A stretch of DNA of 64,000 nucleotides, taken from the NCBI RefSeq assembly GCF_008084145.1, contig NZ_VSDO01000004.1:1-64000 (forward strand), read 5' to 3'. Origin of the DNA: Paenibacillus faecis. Its GTDB lineage: Bacteria > Bacillota > Bacilli > Paenibacillales > Paenibacillaceae. This document shows, piece by piece, positions 18,379 to 27,706 of this stretch (the first letter of the stretch is position 1; every line of letters begins with the position of its first letter). Position numbers and translations under genes: made by a program. The notes under the pieces are model-generated. The model worked only from the letters and a program-made list of their open reading frames with translations. It was not told the DNA's origin and searched no databases.

Positions 18379-19122
18379 ATGTCTTCATTCGTGATATATC
18401 CGGCCATCGACATCCGGGGCGGGAAATGCGTACGCTTGGTACAGGGGGATTATGCCCGCGAGACGGTATACAATGAAAATCCGGTTGAGGTGGCCCGTTC
18501 CTGGGAGGCGCAGGGCGGCTCCTTTATTCACCTGGTCGATCTGGACGGGGCCAAAGCGGGGCATCCGGTGAACGACGCGTTGATCGGCGAGATCGCCCGC
18601 CGTGTGCAGGTGCCGGTACAGGTCGGCGGCGGCCTGCGGACGCTGGCCGATGTCGAGCGGCTGTTGGGGCTCGGCGTCAGCCGGGTCATTATCGGCACCG
18701 CGGCGATCGAGGACCGCGCGTTTACCGAAGCGGTGCTCGGCACATACGGCGACAAGGTCGCCATCGGAATCGACGCGCGGAACGGTTTTGTGGCGACGCG
18801 CGGCTGGCTGGAGACGTCCGAGGTTCAGGCCGAGGTGTTGGCCAAGGAGCTGGCGGCCAAAGGGGCGGAGACGTTTATTTTTACCGACATCTCCCGGGAC
18901 GGCATGATGCAGGGACCGAACGTGGAAGCGATCCGTTCGTTGGCGCAGGCTTCCGGACGTACCGTGATCGCCTCCGGCGGCGTGACCGTCCAGGATGATT
19001 TGTTGAAGCTGGCGGCTTACGCGGATCAGGGGATCGGCGGCGCGATTGTCGGCAAGGCGCTCTACACGGGCAGCATCGATCTGGCTGAGGCCATCGCCGC
19101 GATTTCGGGCGGCGTGAACTAG
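18379..19122 (+). CDS. hisA: ProFAR isomerase
   Basis: A TIM-barrel isomerase that opens the ribose of ProFAR to PRFAR. The catalytic Asp is in YPAIDIRGGKCVRL (near 10), and the phosphate-binding VGGGLRT and ASGGV segments are present. The FTDISRDGM segment carries the second catalytic Asp. It is 247 residues long. ATG follows GGGAGGA by about eight bases. It begins the hisA-hisF-hisI-hisJ block after the repeat-filled gap. Confidence 0.96.
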   Translation: MSSFVIYPAIDIRGGKCVRLVQGDYARETVYNENPVEVARSWEAQGGSFIHLVDLDGAKAGHPVNDALIGEIARRVQVPVQVGGGLRTLADVERLLGLGVSRVIIGTAAIEDRAFTEAVLGTYGDKVAIGIDARNGFVATRGWLETSEVQAEVLAKELAAKGAETFIFTDISRDGMMQGPNVEAIRSLAQASGRTVIASGGVTVQDDLLKLAAYADQGIGGAIVGKALYTGSIDLAEAIAAISGGVN

Positions 19123-19140
19123 AAAAAGGAGTGGAAAGCT

Positions 19141-19899
19141 ATGCTGGCAAAGCGAATTATCCCGTGCCTGGACGTCAAGGACGGGCGGGTCGTCAAAGGC
19201 GTGAACTTCGTCAATCTCCGCGATGCCGGCGATCCGGTCGAACTGGCCGCGCTGTATGACCGGGAGGGAGCCGACGAAATCGTGTTCCTCGATATCTCGG
19301 CTTCCAATGAAGGCCGGGCTACGATGATCGAGGTCGTCCGGCAGACCGCCGGGGAAATCGCCATTCCGTTTACGGTCGGCGGCGGGATCTCCCAGGTGGA
19401 CGACATGAAGCGCATCCTGCGGGCCGGAGCCGACAAAATCGGCATTAACACGGCGGCGGTGCTGAATCCGCAGCTGATCTCGGACGGGGCCCGGCGCTTC
19501 GGTTCCCAGTGCATCGTCGTGGCGGTGGACGCCAAGTTCAACCCCGAGTGGGGAGAATGGGAAGTCTACACGCACGGCGGGCGGAAGGCGTCCGGCATCA
19601 AAGCGCTGGAATGGGTTAAGGAAGCTGAATCGCGGGGCGCGGGCGAGATCCTGCTGACCAGCATGGATGCCGACGGGACGAAGGACGGCTTCGATCTGCC
19701 GCTGACGCGGGAGGTCAGCCGGTCCGTGACGATTCCGGTGATCGCCTCGGGCGGGGCCGGGAAGCCGGACGATTTTTACGAGGTATTTACGGAAGGACTG
19801 GCTGATGCGGCGCTGGCGGCGACGATTTTTCACTATAAGGAGATCGCGGTGCCGGATTTGAAGCGGGATTTGAAGTCCAGAGGGGTGGAAATACGATGA
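19141..19899 (+). CDS. hisF: Imidazole glycerol phosphate synthase, cyclase subunit
   Basis: A TIM barrel homologous to HisA that cyclises PRFAR with ammonia from HisH to imidazoleglycerol phosphate and AICAR. Asp11 sits in [13 protein letters not shown], and the second catalytic Asp in [15 protein letters not shown] near 175. It is 252 residues long and overlaps hisI by four bases (ATGA). Confidence 0.96.
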   Translation: MLAKRIIPCLDVKDGRVVKGVNFVNLRDAGDPVELAALYDREGADEIVFLDISASNEGRATMIEVVRQTAGEIAIPFTVGGGISQVDDMKRILRAGADKIGINTAAVLNPQLISDGARRFGSQCIVVAVDAKFNPEWGEWEVYTHGGRKASGIKALEWVKEAESRGAGEILLTSMDADGTKDGFDLPLTREVSRSVTIPVIASGGAGKPDDFYEVFTEGLADAALAATIFHYKEIAVPDLKRDLKSRGVEIR

Positions 19900-20636
19900 C
19901 GGAACAACAAGGATTGCGGCTGATGGTGCCGTTGGAGGAGCTGGAGCAAGCGATCAAGTGGGACGCGGACGGACTCGTGCCGGCGATCGTGCAGGATGCG
20001 GAGAGCCGGGACGTGTTGATGATGGCCTATATGAACCGGGAGTCGCTGCGAAAGTCGGTGGAAACGGGGCAAACCTGGTTCTGGAGCCGCTCCCGCTCCG
20101 AGCTGTGGAACAAAGGAGCTACGTCGGGAAACACCCAGCACATCCGCGCGTTGCGGTTTGACTGCGACGGGGATACGCTGCTTGTTGAAGTCGACCGGAG
20201 AGGCCCGGCGTGCCATACCGGGGAGGACAACTGCTTCTACCGCACGGCGGCGGTTGGAGAGGCATACCGGGGGACGACGGGCTACACGATATTCGAACCG
20301 GCGGCTCCACAAACGGAGCGCGGCGGGGATGATAGTGCCCGGTTCACGGTGTTGGCCGAACTGGAACGCCTGATCGCCGAGCGATACGCGGAGCGGCCGG
20401 AAGGCGCGTACACGACGTATTTGTTCGAGAAGGGCCTGGATAAAATTTTGAAAAAAGTCGGCGAAGAGACCGCCGAATCGATCATCGCCGCGAAGAACGG
20501 AGACAACGACGAGCTGCGGTACGAGGTCAGCGACTTGATCTATCACCTGCTCGTGCTGCTGCGCCAGCGCCAATTGCCGTTGGACGACATCATGCGGGAA
20601 CTGGAGCGCCGCCATGAACGGCCGCGCCGGGATTAG
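19896..20636 (+). CDS. hisI: Bifunctional PR-AMP cyclohydrolase / PR-ATP pyrophosphatase
   Basis: A fused HisI-HisE enzyme catalysing the second and third steps of the pathway. The N-terminal cyclohydrolase has [26 protein letters not shown] and the metal-binding CHTGEDNCF. The C-terminal pyrophosphatase has [18 protein letters not shown]. It is 246 residues long and translationally coupled to hisF. Confidence 0.96.
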   Translation: MTEQQGLRLMVPLEELEQAIKWDADGLVPAIVQDAESRDVLMMAYMNRESLRKSVETGQTWFWSRSRSELWNKGATSGNTQHIRALRFDCDGDTLLVEVDRRGPACHTGEDNCFYRTAAVGEAYRGTTGYTIFEPAAPQTERGGDDSARFTVLAELERLIAERYAERPEGAYTTYLFEKGLDKILKKVGEETAESIIAAKNGDNDELRYEVSDLIYHLLVLLRQRQLPLDDIMRELERRHERPRRD

Positions 20637-20651
20637 GCGGGTGATGGGCGC

Positions 20652-21476
20652 ATGCTGATCGACTACCATACGCACCACGCCCGCTGCGGGCATGCCGTCG
20701 GCTCGCTTGAGGAGTACGTGCGGCGGGGGATCGAGATCGGACTTTCGCAGATCGGGTTGTCCGACCACATGCCGCTGCTGCATGTCGATCCGGCGGCTTA
20801 CTACCCGGAAATGGCCATGCCGATGGAAGAACTTCCCCGCTATGTGGAGGAGGCTTTCGCTCTGAAAGAGAAGTACCAGGGTCAAATCGACGTCCGGGTC
20901 GGCCTGGAAGGCGACTACATTGAAGGCTGGGAAAAACAGATCGAGTCCATCGTCCGTGCGTATCCTTGGGATTACGTGATCGGATCGGTGCATTTTCTCG
21001 GCGAGTGGGACGTATCCGACTTCCGTCAGGTTCACCACTGGGAAGGGCAGGATGTGTTCGCCGTTTACGAGCGGTACTATGACGCGGTGGCGAAGGCCGC
21101 CGCGACAGGGTTCTATGACATCATGGGCCACCTGGATGTCATCAAGCGCTTCGGCCACCGGCCGGACGCCGCCCGTCAGGCGGAGACGGAGGCGCTGGAG
21201 CGCCGGGCTCTGGAAGCGGTACGGGCGGCCGGTGTGGCGATGGAGCTGAACGCCTCCGGGCTGTCGAAGCCGGTGGCGGAGATGTTCCCGAGCCGCCGGG
21301 TGCTTGCGACCGCGATCGAGATGGGCATCCCGCTCACGGTAGGGTCGGACGCGCACGATCCGATGAAGCTGAGCGAGCATCTGGACAAGGCCAGAGCGCT
21401 TCTTCATGAACTCGGCGTACGAGAGCTGGCCACGTTTGAGAAGCGCAGCCGCAAAATGATTCCATTGACGCTGTAG
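20652..21476 (+). CDS. hisJ: Histidinol-phosphatase, PHP family
   Basis: A trinuclear-metal PHP phosphatase that removes phosphate from histidinol phosphate. DYHTHHARCGH is near the N-terminus, GLEGDYIEG near 80, GSVHFL near 112, and a late SDAHDP motif near 230. It is 274 residues long. It lies 15 bases after hisI and ends the operon at a terminator. Every pathway step is covered by this operon except the aminotransferase HisC, which is not in the window. Confidence 0.93.
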   Translation: MLIDYHTHHARCGHAVGSLEEYVRRGIEIGLSQIGLSDHMPLLHVDPAAYYPEMAMPMEELPRYVEEAFALKEKYQGQIDVRVGLEGDYIEGWEKQIESIVRAYPWDYVIGSVHFLGEWDVSDFRQVHHWEGQDVFAVYERYYDAVAKAAATGFYDIMGHLDVIKRFGHRPDAARQAETEALERRALEAVRAAGVAMELNASGLSKPVAEMFPSRRVLATAIEMGIPLTVGSDAHDPMKLSEHLDKARALLHELGVRELATFEKRSRKMIPLTL

Positions 21477-21506
21477 ACCGACCGGCGGTAGGCTCAAATA
21501 ACTCTG

Positions 21507-21563
21507 CGCCTCATGTTAGATGAAGGACGATTCACCCGTCCCTAACGTGGGGCGTTTCTTTTT
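21507..21563 (+). terminator. Terminator of the his operon
   Basis: CGCCTCATGTTAG (21507-21519) pairs with CTAACGTGGGGCG (21542-21554) through 11 Watson-Crick and two G-U pairs, followed by TTTCTTTTT. Confidence 0.85.
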
Positions 21564-21624
21564 AGGGTTTGGGTCTGCTCGAACAGGGCCCGGTGCCGAG
21601 AATAGCCTGCCTGGTCTCCGACTT

Positions 21625-21895
21625 AGCGGTCTTTAGGGGCGCTATTATGTCGAATTTGGCTCTTCGGTGTGAAATAGAGGTCATTTGGGTCCTTATTTTT
21701 AGAGAAAGTCCGGCAAAAACCGGATTTTTGAGCTCGCACCAGGGAAATAGGGCCCTTTTTAGCCGCTATTCTTCCCGAAAAAGCGAATCTGGGCGAAATA
21801 GCAGCCCAAAACGCCGCTATTATAGCGGACGGCCAAAGAAAGTTGCGGACCGTCGCACTATGTCAGGTTTAAGTGCAACGCCAGTGCTGATTTGG
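21625..21895 (+). repeat. Family B intergenic repeat, copy 1
   Basis: It shares long blocks with 40082-40350 (opposite strand) and 51592-51834. Examples are the GCGCTATTATGTCGAATTTG, GAAATAGAGGTCATTTGGG and AGCCGCTATTCTTCCCGAAA regions. Homology to copy 2 continues to about 21895 (TATGTCAGGTTTAAGTGC). A degenerate partial unit follows at 21896-21945. The reading frames across it seem a by-product of composition. Confidence 0.85.
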
Positions 21896-21972
21896 GGTCC
21901 GCCCAAGGGAAATAAGGACCTTTTTGACCCCTATTATGCCCGTGGTTTCCGGTCCGGTTCACCTACCCTCTT

Positions 21973-22074
21973 TTACCTCCGTCTAAAGATACGTTTAATT
22001 ACCCAAATGGCGAAGGCGGCCAAGGCTACCAGGAACCCTAGGGAGATCAGCGTATTTTCCCAAACAAACGACAT
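21973..22074 (-). CDS. Small single-pass membrane peptide (33 aa)
   Basis: A short gene on the minus strand: ATG (22074), 33 codons, TAA. AAGAAGAGGGGG lies upstream. The product is a short N-terminus (MSFVWENT), one hydrophobic helix (LISLGFLVALAAFAIWVI) and a positively charged end (KRIFRRR), the pattern of an N-out/C-in membrane miniprotein. An extended -10 promoter TGGTATAAT lies about 40 bases upstream. It is divergent from the yvcD homologue and I do not recognise a family. Confidence 0.6.
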   Translation of the reverse strand: MSFVWENTLISLGFLVALAAFAIWVIKRIFRRR

Positions 22075-22111
22075 GGTTAAAAAACCCCCTCTTCTTTAGT
22101 GCAATACCCAT

Positions 22112-22120
22112 ATTATACCA
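22112..22120 (-). promoter_or_regulatory. Extended -10 promoter for the miniprotein
   Basis: The minus strand reads TGGTATAAT, a full extended -10 box, 38 bases before the miniprotein ATG. No good -35 is visible. On the plus strand TGGTATACT (22225-22233) forms a similar extended -10 for the divergent TPR gene. Confidence 0.55.
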
Positions 22121-22279
22121 CCTCTTCCTTCCGGTATCTTCTCCCACATTCCCGAACTGGCTGCTTATCCTGCAAAAACCGTTATTTTCTCCCCGTTTTT
22201 TCCGTGGGAGGACAGCTTTCACTATGGTATACTGTGAGTTGAAAAGAAGAATTGAAGTAAGAATAGGGAGGTGCCTTGT

Positions 22280-24046
22280 TTGAAAGAAAATAGAGAGCTG
22301 AAGGGGAAGCGGGATAATGTACTGCCGATCTCGATGGATGCGGGCTTTTTCTTCGAGCGGGCTGTCTCTTCATTGGACCGTTACCACTACGACAAGGCAT
22401 TAAAGTATTTTCGCAAAGCTGTAGAGTATGAACCGAACAATCCGGTAAACCATTGCAATATGGCGGGGATTTTGTCGGAAATGGGGGACTATGAGGCATC
22501 CAACGCCGCACTGTCCGTCGTTCTGGAGGAAATCGACCCGAATATGACGGAATGTTATTTTTATATGGCAAATAACTATGCGAATATGGAAATGTTTGAA
22601 GCGGCGGAAGAAGCGCTGGTTACGTATTTGGAGAAAGACGCCAGCGGGCAGTTTTTGACGGAGGCGGAAGAGATGATGGAGCTGCTCCAGTATGAGCTGG
22701 AGCGTCCGACGAAGCTGAAGAGCATCAAGGCGATGGAGGGCGTCGTCGAGCATGACCGGGCCCGCGAGCTGCTGGAGGAGGGCAAATTCGCCCAGGCGGT
22801 GAAGCTGCTGGAGGAGATCGTCCGGAAGCATCCGGATTTCCATGCGGCCCATAACAATCTCGCTCTGGGCTACTACTATCTCGGCCGGTTTCAAAAGGCG
22901 ATGGATACCATTGAAGAGGTGCTGGACAAAGAACCCGGGAATCTGCACGGGCTTTGCAATCTGGCGATATTTTATCAGCACGCCGGGGAAATGGGCGCAA
23001 TGCTGGAGCTGGGAGAGCGCCTGCGCAAAATCGTCCCGTTTCACCAGGAACATGTGTTTAAACTGGCGACAACGATGGGGATTTTGGGCCAGCACGAGGC
23101 GGCTTATACGCACTTCAAACGGCTGCTGCGGGATGAAACGATGGAGCGTGATCCTTCGTTGTACCATTACGCGGCGGTCGCGGCGTACCAAATCGGACGC
23201 ATTGACGAAGCCAAGCGGCTGTGGCGGCAGGTCCATAAGCTGGATCCGGCCAGCGGCGTTGCCGATTATTATTTAAAAGCGATGGAATTCCAAGACGAAG
23301 CGGGTCAAGGCCCCGAGTCCGATCCCTCGGAGAATCGGCAATCCGGGCCCCTTACGGTTAGCTATCATTATCATCTTCCTTTTGAAGAGCAGTTTAAGCA
23401 ATGGGACACTTCACCGGAGAGCTTGGCGGCCGAAATTACGGAAAATCCGCTGGTGCGGTCCTCCTTTTTCTGGGCGCTGCGGCACGGCGACTACAAAACG
23501 AAGCTGCAGGTCATTCAGGCGTTCAGCCTGATTGCGGACCGGGAAGTGGAGGAGGCGTTAAAGGCCTTCTTACTCGAGCCGGAGGAGGACTCCTATTTGA
23601 AGGAGATCGCCTTGTTCGTCCTTCGCAATCTGGGTGTGGATAACCCGCTTCCGGTCATCTCCGGGGAGCAGACGAAACTGGTCGATCCCAGTCGGGTAGC
23701 TTCAAATCTGCCCGTATGGAAGAGCGAATGGCAGGCCGTCGTCGATCTGGCGATGGGGCACATGAAACGCCGCTTCGATCTCCAGCAGCAGCATGATCTG
23801 GAGACGTTGTGGGCGGAGTTTCTAACTCTAGTCTACCCGGAAACCCCGGCGATTACGCATATCGAGGGATGGGCCGCGGCGCTGGAATATTTGACGGCCA
23901 AAATCCATCGCCGACCGGTAACTTATGAAGCGGTGGCGGAGCGTTACGGTATTTCGGCCTCGACGGCGCGCCGTTATACCCGGCGGATCGATGAGGTTTG
24001 CGGGGTCAAGAAGAAGATGGAGTCGATTTTCCCCTCCGTTCAATAG
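22280..24046 (+). CDS. yvcD: TPR-repeat protein, YvcD-like, with C-terminal helix-turn-helix-like segment
   Basis: A cytoplasmic protein of about 588 residues. Tandem tetratricopeptide repeats fill the first 350 residues, for example AEMLMEL-type helices and YHYDKALKYFRKAVEYEPNN and FQKAMDTIEEVLDKEPGN. A middle domain follows. The end (VTYEAVAERYGISASTARRY) looks like a helix-turn-helix. I choose TTG 22280, 6-7 bases after GGGAGGTG; the GTG at 22271 is part of that Shine-Dalgarno. Position between the his operon and trxB matches B. subtilis YvcD. Function unknown; protein-protein scaffolding with possible DNA binding is inference. Confidence 0.82.
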   Translation: MKENRELKGKRDNVLPISMDAGFFFERAVSSLDRYHYDKALKYFRKAVEYEPNNPVNHCNMAGILSEMGDYEASNAALSVVLEEIDPNMTECYFYMANNYANMEMFEAAEEALVTYLEKDASGQFLTEAEEMMELLQYELERPTKLKSIKAMEGVVEHDRARELLEEGKFAQAVKLLEEIVRKHPDFHAAHNNLALGYYYLGRFQKAMDTIEEVLDKEPGNLHGLCNLAIFYQHAGEMGAMLELGERLRKIVPFHQEHVFKLATTMGILGQHEAAYTHFKRLLRDETMERDPSLYHYAAVAAYQIGRIDEAKRLWRQVHKLDPASGVADYYLKAMEFQDEAGQGPESDPSENRQSGPLTVSYHYHLPFEEQFKQWDTSPESLAAEITENPLVRSSFFWALRHGDYKTKLQVIQAFSLIADREVEEALKAFLLEPEEDSYLKEIALFVLRNLGVDNPLPVISGEQTKLVDPSRVASNLPVWKSEWQAVVDLAMGHMKRRFDLQQQHDLETLWAEFLTLVYPETPAITHIEGWAAALEYLTAKIHRRPVTYEAVAERYGISASTARRYTRRIDEVCGVKKKMESIFPSVQ

Positions 24047-24178
24047 ATACGGCCCGGCAAGCGGGTAAAGGGGGGCCAACTTGGGTAAAACTTAGTATAA
24101 GTGTGGGTTCTTGCAGCAGAGTTTAGACTTAAGCGGAACAGCTAATATGCGAGTTACATATTCAAGGAGGAGGCAATC

Positions 24179-25135
24179 ATGTACAAATCGATTGTGATCG
24201 GAACCGGCCCCGCGGGGCTTACGGCGGCCATCTATCTGGCCCGCGCGAATCTGAAGCCGCTGGTCATCGAAGGAATTCAGCCGGGCGGTCAATTGACGAC
24301 AACGACGGAAGTGGAGAATTTTCCGGGATTCACCGATGGTATTCAAGGCCCGGTTCTGATGGATAACATGCGCAAGCAAGCCGAGCGTTTCGGTGCGGAG
24401 TTTCGGAGCGGCTGGGTGGAGCAGGTGGACTTTTCGAACCGCCCGTTTAAAATCCGGATGGAGGGCGGCGATACGCTGGAGGCCGAAACTATTATTATCT
24501 CGACCGGGGCGTCGGCCAAGTATCTGGGTATCCCGGGCGAGCAAGAGAATGTGGGCCGCGGAGTAAGTACTTGCGCCACATGCGACGGCTTTTTCTTCCG
24601 CGGGAAAAAAATCGTCGTGGTCGGGGGCGGTGATTCGGCGATGGAGGAAGCGAGCTTCCTGACGCGCTTTGCTTCCAGCGTCACGCTGGTGCATCGGCGC
24701 GAGGAGCTGCGGGCCTCCAAGATCATGCAGGACCGCGCCCGCGGCAACGAGAAGGTCCAGTGGGCGCTCAACCGCACGCCGATCGCCGTCGTCACGGACG
24801 AGAACGGGACGGTCAAAGGCCTGCAGGTCCGCAACAACGTTACGAACCAGGAGGAACTGGTGGAGGCGGACGGGGTGTTCGTGGCCATCGGGCATACGCC
24901 GAACACGAAGTTCCTGGGGGATGCGATCCGGACCGACGAACAGGGCTACATCGTCGTAAAGCCGGGGACGACGGAAACGAACATCCCCGGGGTGTTTGCC
25001 TGCGGCGACGTTCAGGATACCCGCTATCGCCAAGCGATCACGGCCGCAGGTTCGGGCTGTATGGCGGCGATGGATTGCGAGAAGTACCTGGAAGGCAGCA
25101 TGGTACATGACTGGAGCGAAACGCTGAACAAGTAA
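24179..25135 (+). CDS. trxB: Thioredoxin reductase
   Basis: An FAD/NADPH flavoenzyme that reduces thioredoxin. The FAD-binding GTGPAGLTAA is near 8, the redox-active CATC at 132-135, the NADPH-binding VVGGGDSAMEEA near 150-161, and the C-terminal FAD motif GVFACGDVQD near 275. It is 318 residues long with ATG behind GGAGGAGG. A 16-bp perfect inverted repeat ends the gene. Confidence 0.95.
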   Translation: MYKSIVIGTGPAGLTAAIYLARANLKPLVIEGIQPGGQLTTTTEVENFPGFTDGIQGPVLMDNMRKQAERFGAEFRSGWVEQVDFSNRPFKIRMEGGDTLEAETIIISTGASAKYLGIPGEQENVGRGVSTCATCDGFFFRGKKIVVVGGGDSAMEEASFLTRFASSVTLVHRREELRASKIMQDRARGNEKVQWALNRTPIAVVTDENGTVKGLQVRNNVTNQEELVEADGVFVAIGHTPNTKFLGDAIRTDEQGYIVVKPGTTETNIPGVFACGDVQDTRYRQAITAAGSGCMAAMDCEKYLEGSMVHDWSETLNK

Positions 25136-25145
25136 GACCCGATAG

Positions 25146-25194
25146 AACGAATAAAGCCTCCTTCCGGTTGCCCGGTACGGAGGCTTTATTCGTT
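25146..25194. terminator. Bidirectional terminator between trxB and the response regulator
   Basis: AACGAATAAAGCCTCC (25146-25161) and GGAGGCTTTATTCGTT (25179-25194) form a perfect 16-bp stem with a 17-nt loop between converging genes. T-rich tracts are short on both sides. Confidence 0.8.
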
Positions 25195-25198
25195 ATGC

Positions 25199-25801
25199 TC
25201 AAATCCACCCTTTCTCCTCCGCCAGCCGGACGGCTTCGATCCGGCTTTTGACATCCAGTTTGTTCAATGTTTCGGAGATATAGTTGCGGACGGTCCCGTA
25301 GGACAGGTGGAGCTGGAGGGCGATTTCCCCGGCGCTGCGCCCTTCGGCGGCGAGCCGGAGGATGTCCTGCTCCCGCGGAGTGAGCGGATTCTCCTCTCGC
25401 AGGCTGCCGAACACGAGCTCGGGCGACACTTCCAGATGCCCCGCCATCACCCGGCGAATCGCTTCGGCCAGCTTGTCGCTGGACTCGTCCTTGAGCAGAT
25501 AGCCGTTTACTCCCGCTTTGGCCGCACGCTCAAAATACCCCGGCCGGGCAAACGTGGTCAGTATAATGATGCGGCATGGCGAGCCCGCGGCCTTCAGCCG
25601 CTCGGCGACATCCAGCCCGCTCATTCGCGGCATTTCGATGTCCATCAGGCAGACATCGGGCCGCAGCCGCTCGATCAGCTCCCAGGCTTCGGCCCCGTCA
25701 GCCGCCTGTCCGATGACCTCCAGGTCGTCCTCGAGATCGAGCAGGGACGCGAGCGCCCCCCGCAGCAGGCGCTGATCTTCCGCGATGACGATACGGATCA
25801 T
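25199..25801 (-). CDS. NarL/LuxR-family response regulator (DesR/LnrK-like)
   Basis: A 200-residue regulator. The receiver domain carries the acidic pair in IAEDQ, the phosphoacceptor Asp in LMDIEMPRMSG (near 53) and a conserved Lys in YLLKDE (near 103). The LuxR-type helix-turn-helix is at LTPREQDILRLAAEG and VRNYISETLNKL (about 138-185). Start ATG overlaps the kinase stop by four bases. It is the last gene of an ATPase-permease-kinase-regulator operon and probably controls that exporter. Confidence 0.93.
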   Translation of the reverse strand: MIRIVIAEDQRLLRGALASLLDLEDDLEVIGQAADGAEAWELIERLRPDVCLMDIEMPRMSGLDVAERLKAAGSPCRIIILTTFARPGYFERAAKAGVNGYLLKDESSDKLAEAIRRVMAGHLEVSPELVFGSLREENPLTPREQDILRLAAEGRSAGEIALQLHLSYGTVRNYISETLNKLDVKSRIEAVRLAEEKGWI

Positions 25802-26964
25802 ACGGTTTCACCTTCCTTCCGGTCTTTCACAATAAGCGGCACGCTAATACGCAGCAGGGTCCCTCGGGAAGGCCCCGACTCCACCGTCAGCGAGCCTTCG
25901 ATCAGGGAAAGTCGCTCCGCCATGCCCTTCAAGCCATTCCCCGGGCGCAGAGCTCCGGTCAGGGCACTCTCCCGTTCGGATGGCAGCCCGATCCCGTCAT
26001 CCTCGACGGAGAGCAGCACCACCGCGTCGGTGATGTCGATCGTCACGCGGCAGCGGCTGGCTTCGCTATGCTTCACGATATTGGTCACCGCTTCCTTAAG
26101 ACACATGGCGAGGATGTTCTGCGTCAAATCGGACAGGCCCTCAAGCCCGGCGTCCCCTTCCACCCGTAGGGAGATATCGGCCGAACGCAGCATTTCCTGC
26201 GCCTCCGCTATCCCTTCCGCCACCGAGATGGCGCGCATATCGGAGACCAGCTCCCTGACCTGGCGCAGCGCCGCGCGGGAGGTCCGTTGAATTTCAAGGG
26301 CTTCCGTCTGGGCTCGTTCCGGGTCCTTGACCACAAGCTTCTCAACCAGTTGGCTCTTCAACGTAATGAGCGACAGCGTATGGCCGAGCGTATCGTGCAG
26401 GTCCCGGGCGATACGCATCCGTTCCTCGCGTTTGACCAGCTCTTTGATTTGCAGGTTGGCCTCTGCCAGCTCGCGTTCCAGACTCTGCTTGCGGGCCATG
26501 GAACGGATGCCGAACGGCGAGGCCAGCATTAGAGTGAAGAACGGCACCGTCATTATGAAATCGTCCGCCGTCATCCCACGAGCCGAAATCAGCATCGGTA
26601 CGATCTCAACGACCGCAAACGCCCCCATAGCGACATTGAACTGCCGGTGATCGGTGTACCATCCGATAAAATTGGCCGTAAAGAAACCCATGTACAAATT
26701 ATAGGGCGTATAGAACAAGGACAGCGCGGCGATTAAAGCCAGCTGCAGAGCGAGCCAGAGGGAGAAGGCTTTTCCGGTGACCGTATAAAGCTGGCGGTAA
26801 GTCACGATAAACAGGGCGATCATGGCGTAGCCGAGGACCAATTTCAAGCCGGTCTCATGCCGGATGTTGAAAAGGGGCAGCGCAATATAAATCAGCCACA
26901 TGTAAGGAAACAGGCCGTATTTTCTCGGAAACAGCTGAAACTTCCCGACAGGGTTATTTTGCAA
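25798..26964 (-). CDS. Sensor histidine kinase, DesK/LnrJ-like
   Basis: A membrane histidine kinase of about 388 residues. Roughly five membrane segments span residues 15-150 with hardly any extracellular loop, as in DesK. The HisKA_3 phosphoacceptor motif is MRIARDLHDTLGHTLSLITL (near 195), and the ATPase N-box is KEAVTNIVKHSEA near 300. I choose TTG 26964, two bases after the permease stop, with AGGAAGTGG upstream inside the permease gene. Sensing within the membrane suggests membrane-perturbing compounds or lipid state as signal (inference). Confidence 0.9.
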   Translation of the reverse strand: MQNNPVGKFQLFPRKYGLFPYMWLIYIALPLFNIRHETGLKLVLGYAMIALFIVTYRQLYTVTGKAFSLWLALQLALIAALSLFYTPYNLYMGFFTANFIGWYTDHRQFNVAMGAFAVVEIVPMLISARGMTADDFIMTVPFFTLMLASPFGIRSMARKQSLERELAEANLQIKELVKREERMRIARDLHDTLGHTLSLITLKSQLVEKLVVKDPERAQTEALEIQRTSRAALRQVRELVSDMRAISVAEGIAEAQEMLRSADISLRVEGDAGLEGLSDLTQNILAMCLKEAVTNIVKHSEASRCRVTIDITDAVVLLSVEDDGIGLPSERESALTGALRPGNGLKGMAERLSLIEGSLTVESGPSRGTLLRISVPLIVKDRKEGETV

Positions 26965-26966
26965 AA

Positions 26967-27704
26967 CTATACCACTTCCTGTTTTTTTCGAATATACGTG
27001 GATAGTACCATAAACAGGAGAAAATAGCCCAGCAAAATCAGCACATTCCTCCACTCCGGCGCCTGTCCGCGAATGATTTCCCAGGCTCCGTTGCCGTAGT
27101 TGTACGAAGGAAGCCATTTGCCGATCAGCTGCATAAACTTGGGGAGGATCTCGATCGGCATCCACATGCCGCCCAGCACGGCCAATGCCAGATAGACCCC
27201 ATTGCTGACGCCGCTGGCCGTATCGGCCCGCTTCATCGTTCCGATCAGCGTCCCGATCGCCAGGAACGGCAGCGAACCGGCGAGAATCCACAGTCCGCAG
27301 GAAATCCAGGTCAGCGCGGGCAGCGAGACGCCGTTAATCAGGCAGCCGGCCGCAAAAATAAAAAGAATGGATATCAAATGCATACAAGTTTGGCCGATCA
27401 TTTTGCCGAGAAAATAAATCCATCCCGGGAGCGGAGTCACCCGCATGAACGTCGTCCATCCTTGGGACCGCTCCTGCACCAGCCGGATGCCCAGCGTCAT
27501 GATCGCCGAACCCATTACGCTGAAGGTCGTCATCGACATGAGATAGTGCGCCGCCCATTCCGCGGGCTCCCCGTTTCCGGCATTCACCACCCGGGTGAAA
27601 ATGAAATAAAACATCACGGGCATCAGCAGGGACCAGAAAATATAGTAGGGGTTGCGAAATACGCGCAGCAACTCGGCTTTGCATTGGCTTAAAAGCAGCT
27701 TCAT
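26967..27704 (-). CDS. ABC-2 type exporter permease
   Basis: A 245-residue permease with six hydrophobic segments and a conserved intracellular stretch (RLVQERSQGWTTFMRVTPLP, about 75-95) typical of ABC-2 exporters of the NatB/LnrM kind. It lies two bases from the ATPase gene and two from the kinase gene. B. subtilis LnrLMN, which exports the membrane-active polyene linearmycin, is the nearest described analogue I recall, though that system has two permeases. Confidence 0.88.
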   Translation of the reverse strand: MKLLLSQCKAELLRVFRNPYYIFWSLLMPVMFYFIFTRVVNAGNGEPAEWAAHYLMSMTTFSVMGSAIMTLGIRLVQERSQGWTTFMRVTPLPGWIYFLGKMIGQTCMHLISILFIFAAGCLINGVSLPALTWISCGLWILAGSLPFLAIGTLIGTMKRADTASGVSNGVYLALAVLGGMWMPIEILPKFMQLIGKWLPSYNYGNGAWEIIRGQAPEWRNVLILLGYFLLFMVLSTYIRKKQEVV

Positions 27705-27706
27705 CG

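Noticed and set aside
18385..19833. 482-residue frame on the minus strand opposite hisA/hisF
   Set aside because: It is a GC-rich shadow of two certain genes and has no ribosome site or recognisable motifs. The same applies to other long antisense frames in the his and exporter regions.
21569..22099. 176-residue reading frame and similar frames at 39964-40356 and 51453-52059
   Set aside because: They run through family B repeats on either strand, lack good ribosome sites and extend into unrelated flanks. They look like by-products of an open repeat sequence.
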